A DNA stretch of 64,000 nt. Source: an uncultured Bacteroidales bacterium. Its GTDB lineage: Bacteria > Bacteroidota > Bacteroidia > Bacteroidales > Bacteroidaceae. The stretch lies in contig CADAEK010000008.1 in NCBI GenBank assembly GCA_902786925.1, positions 24,416 to 88,415 of the forward strand. Reading direction: 5' to 3'. The position numbers were made by a program, and so were the translations under genes. Positions 36,569 through 46,277 of the stretch are shown here, piece by piece (position 1 is the first letter of the stretch; the number at the start of each line of letters is the position of its first letter). The notes beneath the pieces were generated by a model, which had not been told where the DNA came from, did no database searches, and saw only the letters and a list, made by a program, of their open reading frames with translations.

Positions 36569-37723
36569 CTACTTGGTAGTCTGTACATTAGTGTTTTTTA
36601 TCACCATCTTCTCCATGCCTTTTGTCATCCAGGTCTGAAGATGTCCCGCTTTGTCTGAATAAATGAAGAATGCCATCAGTTCAGGGTGCTTAGCAAGCAC
36701 CTTCTGAGCATCTTCCATCCCCATCACCATAAATGCAGTAGCGTATGCATCAGCTGTAGCACAGTCTTGTGCCAGCACTGTCGAAGAGAGGATGCTATGT
36801 TGCACGGGGTATCCTGTTCTGGGGTCTATAGTGTGAGCATATTTCTTTCCGTCTTTCTCGTAGAAGTTGCGGTAGTTGCCCGACGTAGCCATGGCCAACT
36901 GCGTTACTTGGAGTACTTGCTCCACCTCATTGTTGGTATTTGTGGGGTCGTCAGTAGGTTTGTCTATGCCGATATGCCAGAGGTCTCCTTGAGGGTTTGT
37001 ACCTCTCACACGCACTTCTCCACCAATCTCTACCATATAATTCTTGATGCCTTGATGCTCCAGATAGAGTCCTACCGCATCAACACCATATCCTTTGGCA
37101 ATGGCGCTGCAGTCAAGCATCGTCTCTGGGTACTTTTTCTGAACGACACCATTCTGAAGTTGTACATTATCTATATTGACATACACCAAGAGGCTATCTA
37201 CTCTGTCTTCACTTACATCTGTGCCAGTCTTGAATCCGAATCCCCAAAGATTCACAAGAGGAGCTACTGTGATGTCAAAAGCCCTGTTGGTTTCCCCCGA
37301 CACCGTCTTGGCAAGGTTGAACACCTCTATCAGCATAGAGTCTGCTTCCATGCAGGTGTTGGTGTTAATAGCTGTAATTACAGAGTTCGGATTGAAAGGG
37401 GAAAGAGAATGATCCACGGCCTGCAAAGTTGCTTCGATGCTGCTCTTTAGTTCATGCTCTGATTGATAAGTGATGTGATAGAATGTGCCAAACACACTTC
37501 CTTGTGTCCTCTGGGTTTCTTCAGTGGCCCAAGGTTTTCCAGCTCCTTGTGGCTGTTCACTTTTCGAATCTTGGGTACGGACTATATAGACGGTGCCCAC
37601 AATCAGCAGAATCAGCAATGGCCATCCCCACCACTTGATTTTGTGTGGTGCATAAGGGTTGAATGCTTGCTGATTAGATTCATTCTGCTTGTTTCCCGTC
37701 GTTGCTTTCTCTTCTTTCTCCAT
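36569..37723 (-). CDS. apbE: FAD:protein FMN transferase (ApbE-like)
   Basis: Attaches FMN covalently to flavoproteins such as the NqrC/RnfG subunits. The 384-aa protein has a membrane anchor (about 33-50), then SVFGTFYHITYQ, the FMN/FAD-binding stretch ALIAKGYG-like SAIAKGYGVDAVG, VEIGGEVRVRG, and the metal-binding HTIDPRTGYPV and DCATADAYATAFMVMG. A helical anchor instead of a lipobox is seen. Its first 44 bp overlap the upstream gene. No Nqr or Rnf genes are in the window. Confidence 0.9.
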   Translation of the reverse strand: MEKEEKATTGNKQNESNQQAFNPYAPHKIKWWGWPLLILLIVGTVYIVRTQDSKSEQPQGAGKPWATEETQRTQGSVFGTFYHITYQSEHELKSSIEATLQAVDHSLSPFNPNSVITAINTNTCMEADSMLIEVFNLAKTVSGETNRAFDITVAPLVNLWGFGFKTGTDVSEDRVDSLLVYVNIDNVQLQNGVVQKKYPETMLDCSAIAKGYGVDAVGLYLEHQGIKNYMVEIGGEVRVRGTNPQGDLWHIGIDKPTDDPTNTNNEVEQVLQVTQLAMATSGNYRNFYEKDGKKYAHTIDPRTGYPVQHSILSSTVLAQDCATADAYATAFMVMGMEDAQKVLAKHPELMAFFIYSDKAGHLQTWMTKGMEKMVIKNTNVQTTK

Positions 37724-38558
37724 CGTTCAGTTCTGTTTCGTTGTCTATCGTTTGCTCCAGAGCAGGGTTGGTCGGCACCACTTCTCTTATCTCAACATTC
37801 ACTCTGCGTTTGTGGCTCTTCTTCATGCCCCAGTTCAAGTCGAAGATGAGGCTGTAGGTACCTCCCCAGCACGAAGCGTTAGTTGTGTATCCATATCCAG
37901 GAATGCAGTTGGGCTTGGAATAGTCATTCTTCTTCGATGCCACTTCTCGTTTGTAGCGGATGGCCCATCCCATGTGGAAGTTCTTGTAGATTTTTACTTC
38001 AGCTCCAAACAGAGCCTCAATCCAGTGGCTCGTGCAACTTGTGTTCGGAATGCTGAAGGCACCGCTTCCACCCCAAATGGGGTCTATCATGGCAGGACCG
38101 GCTATGTCGTATTCATAGGTGGAAAATCCATATCTTGCACCCAAATACAAGCGATTGCTTTGGAATTTGTTTTTTAGCATATTGATGTCAATGCCAATGC
38201 GTGCATAAGGAGCATTCACCTTATATGACACCTTCGTGTTGAAGTCTTCTGTATCGCATTTCCCATATCCCACTTCGACGATGGGGAAGTAGGTGTTCTT
38301 CAAGTTCAAGCGTAGAGCCGCTTCCGCTGTGCCATAGTCAGACACAGCGTATGAGACAGGTCCGAAAACATCCACCGAGAGCGTGAAGCCTTGGAAAAGA
38401 ACCATGTGCTGTTTCTCCTCCTCGATAGCCACATACTTGGTGGGTTTCGGTTGCTCTCCCGGTAACAACATCTGTTGCTGATTGTCTTGCGCCGCAGCAT
38501 GCAATAGTGCGGCAAAGGCGCAGACAAAGCTGATGATATGTTTGGAAATAGAATTCAT
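37680..38558 (-). CDS. Predicted outer-membrane beta-barrel protein, possibly DUF6048
   Basis: A 292-aa secreted protein with a signal peptide (cut near LHAAAQ, about 24). Alternating amphipathic strands, e.g. AALRLNLKNTYFPIVEVGYGK, RLYLGARYGFSTYEYDIAG and HMGWAIRYKREVASK, suggest a small beta-barrel; the C-terminal 40 residues are acidic and probably disordered. Order with ApbE and the next gene suits DUF6048, a family of unknown function that I assign only tentatively. It overlaps apbE by 44 bp. Confidence 0.6.
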   Translation of the reverse strand: MNSISKHIISFVCAFAALLHAAAQDNQQQMLLPGEQPKPTKYVAIEEEKQHMVLFQGFTLSVDVFGPVSYAVSDYGTAEAALRLNLKNTYFPIVEVGYGKCDTEDFNTKVSYKVNAPYARIGIDINMLKNKFQSNRLYLGARYGFSTYEYDIAGPAMIDPIWGGSGAFSIPNTSCTSHWIEALFGAEVKIYKNFHMGWAIRYKREVASKKNDYSKPNCIPGYGYTTNASCWGGTYSLIFDLNWGMKKSHKRRVNVEIREVVPTNPALEQTIDNETELNDGERRESNDGKQAE

Positions 38559-38564
38559 ATAATA

Positions 38565-39176
38565 TTATTCGGCTTCGGCAACGCCATTGAAGTAAATCTT
38601 AATGTTGGTAGCTCCTTCATAGCCTACATTCGGATTGCTGATTTCGATATGGTCGATGGCAGCATCTGTAGCAGTTACCGACTTCAGGTGGTGGAACATA
38701 TGCGTTCCGCACTCAGGGAGTTCCACGTGTGGGTAGCTGGAGTGCTGAATCTTCACGGTGTCCCTTAGTGATATTCTGCGATAAGCAAAGACCAACGTGT
38801 CTATTGTGCCGAAGTAGCTCATCGGTATTTTGATGCTGGTTGCATTCGCTTTCTTGTTCAGCAGGATGGTGTCGTTTCGCTGTTGAGATAGCGTTTCCGT
38901 ATATCCTGCCTCAATCAGCTCAGGGTCGGGCTCTTCCTTGACGATAGGCAGTGTACCCATCTTGCGGTAGGTATACACAGTCTTATAGCCAGGCTTCAGT
39001 GTTGACACCGTAATGGTGTCTTGATAGGCAATAGCCGTGCCTTCGGCATCATAGAACGCAAAGTTGCATGTCACGGTGTTCTCCATCGGACAATTGTTGG
39101 AGTAGCACCCCGCCAGCATCTGCGTAGCTAACGCCATTGTGCAAGCAATAAAAGAATATAGGTGAGTACGTTTCAT
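38565..39176 (-). CDS. Cell-envelope lipoprotein-like protein, possibly DUF6452
   Basis: A 203-aa protein with an N-terminal signal (about 6-22) and Cys24 in MLAGCYS, a plausible lipobox. It then has Cys residues in NCPMENTVTCNFAFYD, and beta-rich sequence to the end. The placement beside the barrel protein at 37680 and the pattern suggest DUF6452; function unknown. It begins 28 bp after the glycosyltransferase and ends 6 bp before the barrel gene. Confidence 0.6.
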   Translation of the reverse strand: MKRTHLYSFIACTMALATQMLAGCYSNNCPMENTVTCNFAFYDAEGTAIAYQDTITVSTLKPGYKTVYTYRKMGTLPIVKEEPDPELIEAGYTETLSQQRNDTILLNKKANATSIKIPMSYFGTIDTLVFAYRRISLRDTVKIQHSSYPHVELPECGTHMFHHLKSVTATDAAIDHIEISNPNVGYEGATNIKIYFNGVAEAE

Positions 39177-39204
39177 CAGAGATAGCAGTGTGCACGTGTT
39201 GGGG

Positions 39205-40164
39205 TTAGATTTCGTCTTCCACTTGATACTTATTTCGCTCTTGACTGTTGCGGCTAATCAAGTCGCCCAGGAAACCGGCCACAAACAACTGCGTACCCAA
39301 CAACATTGTTGTGAGCGAGATGTAGAAATATGGATTGTCCGTCACCAATGCCTGAGGCACATTGTTGTAGAGCGCAATCAGCTTTGATGTACCCACACAC
39401 ACCACAGCAATAAAGCCAACGATGAACATAAGTGTTCCTATAAATCCGAATATGTGCATAGGCTTCATGCCGAAGCTGTCGATAAACCAAAGGCTGATGA
39501 GGTCCAGATATCCATTCACAAAGCGGTTCAGCCCCATGAACTTGCTCTTTCCGTGCTGGCGTGCCTGATGATGCACGGGTTTCTCTCCGATTTTTGAGAA
39601 ACCGGCATTCTTTGCCAGGTAGGGAATGAAGCGGTGCATTTCTCCATACACTTCAATATGTTTCACTACGTCGCGGCGATATGCTTTTAGACCACAGTTA
39701 AAGTCGTGCAAATTGTGAATGCCGCTCACCCAGCGTGTGGTGGCATTGAACAATTTGGTTGGGATGGTCTTAGACAGTGGGTCGCCTTGACTACGGTTCA
39801 TTTTGAAACCGCTCACTAGGTCATAACCATCTTCCTTAATCATGCGATACAGCTCAGGAATTTCGTCGGGACTGTCTTGCAAGTCCGCATCCATGGTGAT
39901 AACCACATCACCTATTGCCTTCTCAAAACCGTGAAACAAAGCAGGGCTCTTCCCGTAGTTTCTTCTGAATTTGATACCGTGCACCTCAGAATATTGTTTG
40001 CTTAGATTGGCAATCACATCCCATGAATGGTCTGTTGATCCGTCGTTCACGAAAATCACTTCATAAGAAAAGCCGTTCTCATCCATCACACGCTTAATCC
40101 ATGCGTGCAGCTCGGCTATTGATTCCTCCTCGTTAAACAGAGGCACTACTACTGATATATCCAT
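39205..40164 (-). CDS. GT2 glycosyltransferase with two C-terminal helices
   Basis: A 319-aa family 2 transferase of the DPM1/GtrB type, which loads a sugar onto polyprenyl phosphate. It has VVVPLFNEEESI at the start, VNDGSTDHSWD, MDADLQDSPDEIPEL with the DxD motif, and the KPVHHQARQHGKSKF stretch. Two helices (about 230-260 and 275-305) anchor it in the inner membrane. The downstream modification target is not shown by context. It follows the DUF4199-type gene by 51 bp. Confidence 0.9.
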   Translation of the reverse strand: MDISVVVPLFNEEESIAELHAWIKRVMDENGFSYEVIFVNDGSTDHSWDVIANLSKQYSEVHGIKFRRNYGKSPALFHGFEKAIGDVVITMDADLQDSPDEIPELYRMIKEDGYDLVSGFKMNRSQGDPLSKTIPTKLFNATTRWVSGIHNLHDFNCGLKAYRRDVVKHIEVYGEMHRFIPYLAKNAGFSKIGEKPVHHQARQHGKSKFMGLNRFVNGYLDLISLWFIDSFGMKPMHIFGFIGTLMFIVGFIAVVCVGTSKLIALYNNVPQALVTDNPYFYISLTTMLLGTQLFVAGFLGDLISRNSQERNKYQVEDEI

Positions 40165-40215
40165 ATTGCGTTGATAGTTGACGTTTGATAGTTGATGGTT
40201 AGTGGAGTCTGTTTC

Positions 40216-40770
40216 TTATGATCTTCTCAATTGAAACGACGCTACACCAGCCACAAGGAATGACATGATGGCGCTGAAGAAAAAGTTATTGTTGAATAGG
40301 GTTAGAGTCTTGTCCAAGGGAGAAAGATAATCTATCTCATGCACCAAGTCCATCATCTGCTTATATTGTTCGGTCATCCCTAATTGTTTATAGGTCTCCA
40401 TGATTTCTGCCTGTGTCATCATTCCAATCAACTGCTCCAACAACATTCCGTTGTCAAAAAACTGGAAATACGAAAAGATGATGAGGCTGCTCATCAGACA
40501 GGCGTACATGAACATAGGGAAAGAGAAGAGCAGTCCTTGCCAGTACGACAGTCTTTCGCCAATCAAATGAAGTTTCCTGTTGAGGCGTATTGCCAGCACA
40601 AAGGGTAGGAAAAAAGACACGCCGCACAATACAAGGCACAAGAAAATCAGCAAGCTATTGCCGTCACATATCCCTTTGGCGTAAGAAAGAAATAGAGCAC
40701 CCCAACTCAGTCCCACAAAAGTTCCGTATTCCATCGAATACGGGCGATATAAAGTATTTGTTGTTGCCAT
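40216..40770 (-). CDS. DUF4199-type membrane protein
   Basis: A 184-aa inner-membrane protein with about four helices (VGLSWGALFLSYAKGI, LLIFLCLVLCGVSFFLPFVLAI, LLFSFPMFMYACLMSSLIIFSY and FFFSAIMSFLVAGVASF). Pattern and adjacency to GT2 match DUF4199 in Bacteroidales; function unknown. The start MATTNTLYRPYSMEYG at 40770 was chosen because the consensus promoter at 40817-40847 lies inside the longer frame that opens at 40938. Confidence 0.75.
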   Translation of the reverse strand: MATTNTLYRPYSMEYGTFVGLSWGALFLSYAKGICDGNSLLIFLCLVLCGVSFFLPFVLAIRLNRKLHLIGERLSYWQGLLFSFPMFMYACLMSSLIIFSYFQFFDNGMLLEQLIGMMTQAEIMETYKQLGMTEQYKQMMDLVHEIDYLSPLDKTLTLFNNNFFFSAIMSFLVAGVASFQLRRS

Positions 40771-40816
40771 ATTCGTCACTTTCCGCCCGTATAATGCAGG
40801 CGCGTAAAAAACGCCA

Positions 40817-40847
40817 CAAAGGTACGAATAAAAGGGCATTCCACAAA
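40817..40847 (-). promoter_or_regulatory. Promoter of the 40.8-30.6 kb gene run
   Basis: Minus-strand TTTG (40844-40847), a 19-nt spacer and TACCTTTG (40817-40824), an exact consensus. The genes from the DUF4199-type gene down to the cyclo-ligase lie close together behind it (largest gap 66 bp), so they may be one long transcription unit. Confidence 0.82.
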
Positions 40848-41026
40848 GGAAAAAACATTTTTTCACAGTCATGTCTTTGGGATAATCTGTTTCTGTCTCG
40901 CTTGTCTTTTTGTGGGAGCAGAGAGTCAGACAATTCACGGGTCTAAATCGGAGACTAATGAAAGACTATGATAAGTGTTTAATCAATTCTTTAAAATATG
41001 ATTCTAATATACCAATAACCAATATG

Positions 41027-41845
41027 TTATAAGCTTGTTATTGATTCCTTCTTTCGAAACCCGCAACTAAAAGGCTGAAGCTGTTCTTTCATCACATCCT
41101 GCATTACCATTAAGGCATGGTTTCCTGTACAATGACTGGTGTAAAAGTGTGTTCTTGGATGATTGGTTTTCAGTCGCTCCGCTAAGACAAAAAGGTCTTT
41201 GTCTTCCTCATAGCCGTCAAGCAGATGAAATCCGCCAACTACTTGTTTGACCGGAAATGGACAGGCCTCAAGGATATTCTCTAAACCGCTGTGAGCGCAG
41301 CCAGTAAAGAGCAGTCCGTCAGCATATAAAGCCAGTTCATGCCGGAAATCGTCTGGCGCATAAGAGCCGCCACCTGCTTCTACACAGAGGTTTTGATTGC
41401 CTTGAGGAATGGGGCAAACTTGTGGGATGCAGGCAATGACATAGAGTCCGTTGTCTATCTCACAGCTCCCATCTATCATCATCAGCCGTTCTGCAGCTAT
41501 GTCCGGCCATACCGCCGTTATGCTATGAAGCCGCCCTCGTCTTGAAAAGAATCTTCCACTGATGGCGTGAGGAGAAACAATGACCTTAGCCCTTTGGTTC
41601 TGTTCCAGAAAGTAGCGTAATCCACCTGCATGATCGCTATGCCCATGCGAGATAAACACGTAGTCAACATCATCAAGGTCAACGCCCAATCGTTCTGCAT
41701 TGCGGATAAACATATCGCTGGCTCCCGTGTCGAGTAGGATGTTGCGTTCCTCTGTCTCTAACAGGATTGAGAGACCGTGCTCCATTTCCAGTTCTGGGTT
41801 GTCTGTTCTATTGTCCGATAATACGGTCCAAGTCATACGCTTCAT
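41027..41845 (-). CDS. MBL-fold metallo-hydrolase (dihydropterin-ribofuranosyl-aminobenzene-phosphate synthase-like)
   Basis: A 272-aa metallo-beta-lactamase-fold enzyme with the metal motif SHGHSDHAGGL at about 66-76, preceded by ILLDTGASD, then GCAHSGLENIL and the final YTSHCTGNHA that supplies another His. This GHCTG/SHCTG pattern is typical of the subgroup related to the archaeal methanopterin-pathway enzyme; bacterial members are mostly uncharacterised. The start at 41845 or the Met four codons later are both possible. It is monocistronic behind its own promoter. Confidence 0.8.
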   Translation of the reverse strand: MKRMTWTVLSDNRTDNPELEMEHGLSILLETEERNILLDTGASDMFIRNAERLGVDLDDVDYVFISHGHSDHAGGLRYFLEQNQRAKVIVSPHAISGRFFSRRGRLHSITAVWPDIAAERLMMIDGSCEIDNGLYVIACIPQVCPIPQGNQNLCVEAGGGSYAPDDFRHELALYADGLLFTGCAHSGLENILEACPFPVKQVVGGFHLLDGYEEDKDLFVLAERLKTNHPRTHFYTSHCTGNHALMVMQDVMKEQLQPFSCGFRKKESITSL

Positions 41846-41938
41846 ATCGATGATCTATTTTTCTGTTCCTATTGTGTAAGGTATATCTGCCTGTGCTTTA
41901 ATAGGGCGTTCCAATGGCAATAGCCTTAGCTTTCATTG

Positions 41939-41968
41939 CAAAGGTATAAATAATATCGGAGATGCCAA
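41939..41968 (-). promoter_or_regulatory. Promoter of the MBL-fold gene
   Basis: Minus-strand ATTG (about 41966-41968), a 19-nt spacer and TACCTTTG (41939-41946). The -7 box is exact; the -33 box is off by one base. Confidence 0.6.
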
Positions 41969-41988
41969 TGCCTGAAGGTCTGAAAAAA

Positions 41989-42022
41989 CATCCCAACTCT
42001 TGTGTTGCAAAGAGTTGGGATG
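41989..42022 (-). terminator. Terminator of the RND efflux operon
   Basis: A perfect 12-bp stem (CATCCCAACTCT at 41989-42000 with 42011-42022), followed on the minus strand by TTTTTTCAG. It is 40 bp after the pump gene stop. Confidence 0.9.
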
Positions 42023-42061
42023 AAACTTCTATGTTTAGACGAGCTAGTTCTCGTCTCAACG

Positions 42062-45000
42062 TTATTTCAGTTTGTAGAAAAGAGAGTAAAGCACGGGGAT
42101 GATAATGAGCACAATGACGGTTCCTGCAATGAGTCCACCCATGATAGCGGCGGCCATTGAGCAGAACATGTCGTCAAAAAGCAATGGTACCATACCCAGC
42201 ACAGTCGTAAGGGATGCCATCGTTACAGGTCTCAGTCGTGAGAGCGACGCATCGATGAGCGCCTGCCGTTTGTCTTTCCCGCTCTTTAGCTGCAATTGCA
42301 TCTCATCTATGAGCACGATTCCGTTTTTGAGCATCATGCCAACCAAGCCGAGCACACCGACAATGGCTACAAAACCGAAGTTCTGACCTGAGAGCAGCAT
42401 GGCCGGTATAATTCCTACAAAGACAAAAGGAATGCAGCAGAACAGCAGTAGCGACGTGCGGTAGCTGCGGAAGAGCCATATCAAAATAGCAAACATCAGC
42501 AGTATTGCCAGTGGATAGTTAGAGAAGAGGTTCTCCATCGACATGTCGGTAGCCTTCTTTTCGCCGCCCCATTGTATTTCATAGCCATCGGGCAGTTGCA
42601 ACTTCTCAATTTCCTTTTCCAGAATCTGACGTGCTTCTTCGATACTGTAGCCAGGAGCAGGTGCTCCCTCGATGGTCTGCACACGCTTGCCGTTGTAACG
42701 TGGAATGACAGGTTCTTCCCATTCCACTTGTATGCCATCGCTCAGCTCTGAGAGTTGTGAAGTCTTGTTAATCTCTGGCATCTGGCCTTTTTTCATGGCA
42801 TTCATCAACTGCTCTTTGTCTATCAGGCTGTTGATGTTAGGTAGCAGGCTGAATATCGTTGCGTCGTCAAGATTGGCTTGTGGATTCCCCTTGCCGTCGG
42901 TGATATTGATATAGATGTTGTTCTTTTCGGTGCCGCTGTGGAAAGTGCCCACAGGAAGCCCGTCGGTGGCGGACATCAGCGACATGCCCACATCGGTGCG
43001 TGTAATGCCTTTCTCACGGGCATTGGACTGATTATAGGGTACGTGTAGAGTAGGGTAGCGTGGCATCCAGTCGCTGGTGACAGGTGTCATCACACCCGCA
43101 TTGCGGACAATAGCCATTGCGGTATCTGCCAGCTGATGCAATACGGCAGGGTCAGGTCCCAAGAAACGCAGTTCGATAGGATAGCGCATGAACATCAGGT
43201 TATAGCGCTTCACCTTCACGTAAGCATCGGGATAGTCGGCAGAAAGCTCCTCCTGCAACTCGTCAACATGTTTATCAAGGCTACGTGCATTCTTGAAGTC
43301 AACAATTAGTTCACCATAAGCCAGCGAGGGCAATGCCACAGAGCGCACCAGATTGTAGCGGCAAGGAGTGGCACCCACCGATGTGGTGACATGGGTGATG
43401 TAGTCTTTGGCCATCAGCTTTTTACGCATGCTTTCCAAGTCAGACTTTACCTGGCGGGTGTCATTACCTTCTGGCAACTGATACTCTATGTAAAGTTGGT
43501 CATACTCCATGTCGGGGAAGAGTCCTTGCGGCATCAGTTTGTATCCCGCTGCAGCTACCAATAGCAAAAGCAGCATCACCGCCATTGTCTGCTTGCGATG
43601 ATTCAGTGCTTTGTCAAGCGTGTCAGAGAGCCAGCGATGCCAGCGGCTGTTGTATAGGTCTTGAGGCTTGCGTTCCTCTTTGGTCACTAGCCAACGCTTT
43701 GCAAGTATAGGCACGAACATCAGAGCCAGCACCCATGACAAGAGGAGCGATATGGCCAGCACGATGAACATGTCTCGGACGTAAAGGCCTGTCACATCAG
43801 GGCTTAGATAGATAGGCATAAACGCCAAGATGGCAATCAATGTGGCTCCCAGCAAAGGCATGGCCGTCTTTCGCCCAATGGCAGTAAGGGCTTCCATGTG
43901 CGACTTTCCTGCATGGCTATCGACTAAGATTCCGTCCACAATGACGATACTGTTGTCAACCAGCATGCCCATCGCCAGAACAAACGAAGCCAGCGATACA
44001 CGCTGCAAGGTTCCGTCGAAATAGTAGAGCACCAGAATGGTTCCCAGCACGGTGATAGCCAGTGTGATGCCCAGAATGAGACCAGACCGGAAGTTCATGC
44101 AGAAGATGAGCAGCACAATCACCAGCACGATTGACTCGATGAGGTTCATGAGGAAGGTGCCCAATGCAGAGCTGACACGTTCGGGTTGGTAGAAAATCTT
44201 TTCGCACTTCACGCCGGCAGGTAGGCGGGTGGCTTCAATTTCTTTCATCTTCTCGGTCACTTCATGTCCCACCTTGACGATGTCGGTGCCAGAACTTGCT
44301 GCGATGCTGATGCCAAGAGCATGCTGCCCGTCATACATCATTTCCTCACGAATGGTCTTTTCTTCATCCAAGGTGATTTCAGCAATGTCACCCAATTTGA
44401 TTTGGTCTTCCTGATGCCCCTGAATGATGAGCTCCTTGACGTCATCGGGAGTTTGATAGCGTCCGTCCACACACACACGGATGCGTCGGCCACCACTTCG
44501 GAAAGAGCCGGAATAGACATTGGCATTCTGTCCGTCAAGTGTTGCAATGACCTCAGCAGGCAGCACACCCAGATAAGCGAGCTTATTTTGTTGCAGAGAG
44601 ACATTGATACAGCGAGGTATCTTGCCATAGATGTCAACGTGTTCGACGTCATCGATAGCTTGCAGCTCACGTTTCATCATTTCAGCATAGGATTCCAGTT
44701 CCTGCGGGTCCATGCCGTCGCCAGTCAGCGCATAGAACATGCCCGACACATCACCGAAATCATCTTTCACCAAATACTGTGAGCCCGAAGGCAACTGTGT
44801 TTCAGCCAATCTGTTGCGCATCAGCATCCATTTCTGCTGGATCTCATCAGCAGGCACTTCTGGGTTGAGCGTGACAAGGATGTAGCACATGTCAGCATAG
44901 CTGTAGCTCTGTATGAAACTGATGTCACCCGTTTTGCTGATACTCTTCTCCAGCAAATCGGTCATTTCCAGTTCCACTTGATGTGATGACGCACCTGGGT

Positions 45001-45160
45001 AGATGCCCACCACTACCGCCTGACGTACAACGATTTCGGGGTCCTCCAGTTTGGGCATGACATAATAGGCTAAAAGTCCACCCAGCGAAAGGATGGCAAT
45101 GAATAGTGCCACCAACTTTTGGTTCTTCAGGGCCCAACGTGAAAAATCAATTTTTATCAT
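42062..45160 (-). CDS. RND efflux pump permease
   Basis: A 1032-aa inner-membrane proton-driven exporter of the HAE1/AcrB-like superfamily. Two repeats each carry helices and a large periplasmic loop. Proton-relay landmarks are visible: GMLVDNSIVIVDGI in TM4 (one Asp followed by Asn where AcrB has Asp-Asp) and GMMLKNGIVLIDEM in TM10 with the Lys. PGASSHQVELEMTDLLEK is the usual porter-domain start. It forms a tripartite pump with the adaptor (34 bp upstream) and TolC-like protein. Substrate unknown, but the operon begins with an acyl-CoA ligase-like gene. Confidence 0.94.
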   Translation of the reverse strand: MIKIDFSRWALKNQKLVALFIAILSLGGLLAYYVMPKLEDPEIVVRQAVVVGIYPGASSHQVELEMTDLLEKSISKTGDISFIQSYSYADMCYILVTLNPEVPADEIQQKWMLMRNRLAETQLPSGSQYLVKDDFGDVSGMFYALTGDGMDPQELESYAEMMKRELQAIDDVEHVDIYGKIPRCINVSLQQNKLAYLGVLPAEVIATLDGQNANVYSGSFRSGGRRIRVCVDGRYQTPDDVKELIIQGHQEDQIKLGDIAEITLDEEKTIREEMMYDGQHALGISIAASSGTDIVKVGHEVTEKMKEIEATRLPAGVKCEKIFYQPERVSSALGTFLMNLIESIVLVIVLLIFCMNFRSGLILGITLAITVLGTILVLYYFDGTLQRVSLASFVLAMGMLVDNSIVIVDGILVDSHAGKSHMEALTAIGRKTAMPLLGATLIAILAFMPIYLSPDVTGLYVRDMFIVLAISLLLSWVLALMFVPILAKRWLVTKEERKPQDLYNSRWHRWLSDTLDKALNHRKQTMAVMLLLLLVAAAGYKLMPQGLFPDMEYDQLYIEYQLPEGNDTRQVKSDLESMRKKLMAKDYITHVTTSVGATPCRYNLVRSVALPSLAYGELIVDFKNARSLDKHVDELQEELSADYPDAYVKVKRYNLMFMRYPIELRFLGPDPAVLHQLADTAMAIVRNAGVMTPVTSDWMPRYPTLHVPYNQSNAREKGITRTDVGMSLMSATDGLPVGTFHSGTEKNNIYINITDGKGNPQANLDDATIFSLLPNINSLIDKEQLMNAMKKGQMPEINKTSQLSELSDGIQVEWEEPVIPRYNGKRVQTIEGAPAPGYSIEEARQILEKEIEKLQLPDGYEIQWGGEKKATDMSMENLFSNYPLAILLMFAILIWLFRSYRTSLLLFCCIPFVFVGIIPAMLLSGQNFGFVAIVGVLGLVGMMLKNGIVLIDEMQLQLKSGKDKRQALIDASLSRLRPVTMASLTTVLGMVPLLFDDMFCSMAAAIMGGLIAGTVIVLIIIPVLYSLFYKLK

Positions 45161-45194
45161 AGATTAATCAAATGCTGTTATTGTCCAACTGACA

Positions 45195-46277
45195 TTATTT
45201 AAGGTTTCCTGCGTTAAGGCTGGAGGCCTTCTCATGCACCCTCACTTTCTGGCCATCGGTCAAGTGGTGAACACCAGAAGCTACTATCTGGCAGCCTTCC
45301 TTCGGGCCTTCCGAAATGGTTATGTATCCATCGTTCTCCAATCGCTCCACTTTGACAGCCGTCTTCTTTACCGTAGAGTCTTTCTTGTCGTACACAAAGA
45401 CAAAACTCTTCTGATCTTCTGTCCATACGGCTCCCGTTGGCACTTTGATGCCATCGCTGGCGTCCTGCTTGTGATTCACTTCCACCATCGCAGACATTCC
45501 TGGTGTGATTTCGGGAACGTTTTCCTTCAGCACCAGATGCATCTCGTACAGATGATTGTCGTTAGCCATTGTCGCTGCGGTTCTTATGGCAAGTGGGAAA
45601 GACCTTCCCGGCAGCGAACCGAAGGTGACCGTATAGGTATCATCCGGCTTACGATGAGCATAGGCGCGTTCTGGAATGTGGATGACCACTTCAACGCCGT
45701 TAGAGGAATAGACCGACAAGATGGGTTGTCCAGGCGCTACTGTCTCGATTTTATGCTTATATATCTCATTGACATATCCGTCGAAGGGTGCACGCAGCAC
45801 ACAGTCTGCCAGCTGGTTGCGATGATTCGTCAGTTTCTCTGTAATCTGCTGCAAACCATAACGCGCCTTGTCATAGTTATTGTCGCTTACGGCACGGTCT
45901 TTGTACATCTCAGCCACACGTTCACATTCCGCGCTGATTTGCCGGTATTCAGCTTCGGTAGCCCGCAACTGAGTGCTGTAGTCACGTTCGTACAGACGTG
46001 CCACGACCTGTCCTGCAGTTACAGGGTCACCCTCTTTGACCAGCACCTGCTCAATGGTGCCAAGCACCCTGAACGCCAAGTCCGTAATGTGCATTGCCTC
46101 TGTCTTGGCAGGATAGGAGGCACTGGCAGTTCCTGCTGTAGGGGTTAACTCGACCACATTCACCCATTGCAATGAGGTGTTTGATTTCTTCTTCCCGCAT
46201 GCTGTCATCAGACAGAGCATCAAGGAGAGTGCAAGCACAAGGGTGCTGCAGTTCATCATAATGTTTCTTTTATTCAT
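45195..46277 (-). CDS. RND efflux periplasmic adaptor (membrane-fusion lipoprotein)
   Basis: A 360-aa adaptor linking pump and outer-membrane channel. Lipobox LMTAC gives lipidated Cys27. A lipoyl/barrel-sandwich pattern (IEQVLVKEGDPVTAGQVVARL) flanks a helical hairpin (about 95-145), and ALRAPFDGYVNEIYK-like CVLRAPFDGYV closes it. The start at 46277 (MNKRNIMMNCSTLV) was chosen because its ATG overlaps the tolC-like stop as ATGA, and the longer frame would give a poor N-terminus. Confidence 0.92.
   Translation of the reverse strand: MNKRNIMMNCSTLVLALSLMLCLMTACGKKKSNTSLQWVNVVELTPTAGTASASYPAKTEAMHITDLAFRVLGTIEQVLVKEGDPVTAGQVVARLYERDYSTQLRATEAEYRQISAECERVAEMYKDRAVSDNNYDKARYGLQQITEKLTNHRNQLADCVLRAPFDGYVNEIYKHKIETVAPGQPILSVYSSNGVEVVIHIPERAYAHRKPDDTYTVTFGSLPGRSFPLAIRTAATMANDNHLYEMHLVLKENVPEITPGMSAMVEVNHKQDASDGIKVPTGAVWTEDQKSFVFVYDKKDSTVKKTAVKVERLENDGYITISEGPKEGCQIVASGVHHLTDGQKVRVHEKASSLNAGNLK

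Noticed and set aside
40771..40938. A longer N-terminus for the DUF4199-type protein
   Set aside because: A perfect promoter (40817-40847) lies within it, so the ATG at 40770 is the first one on the mRNA.
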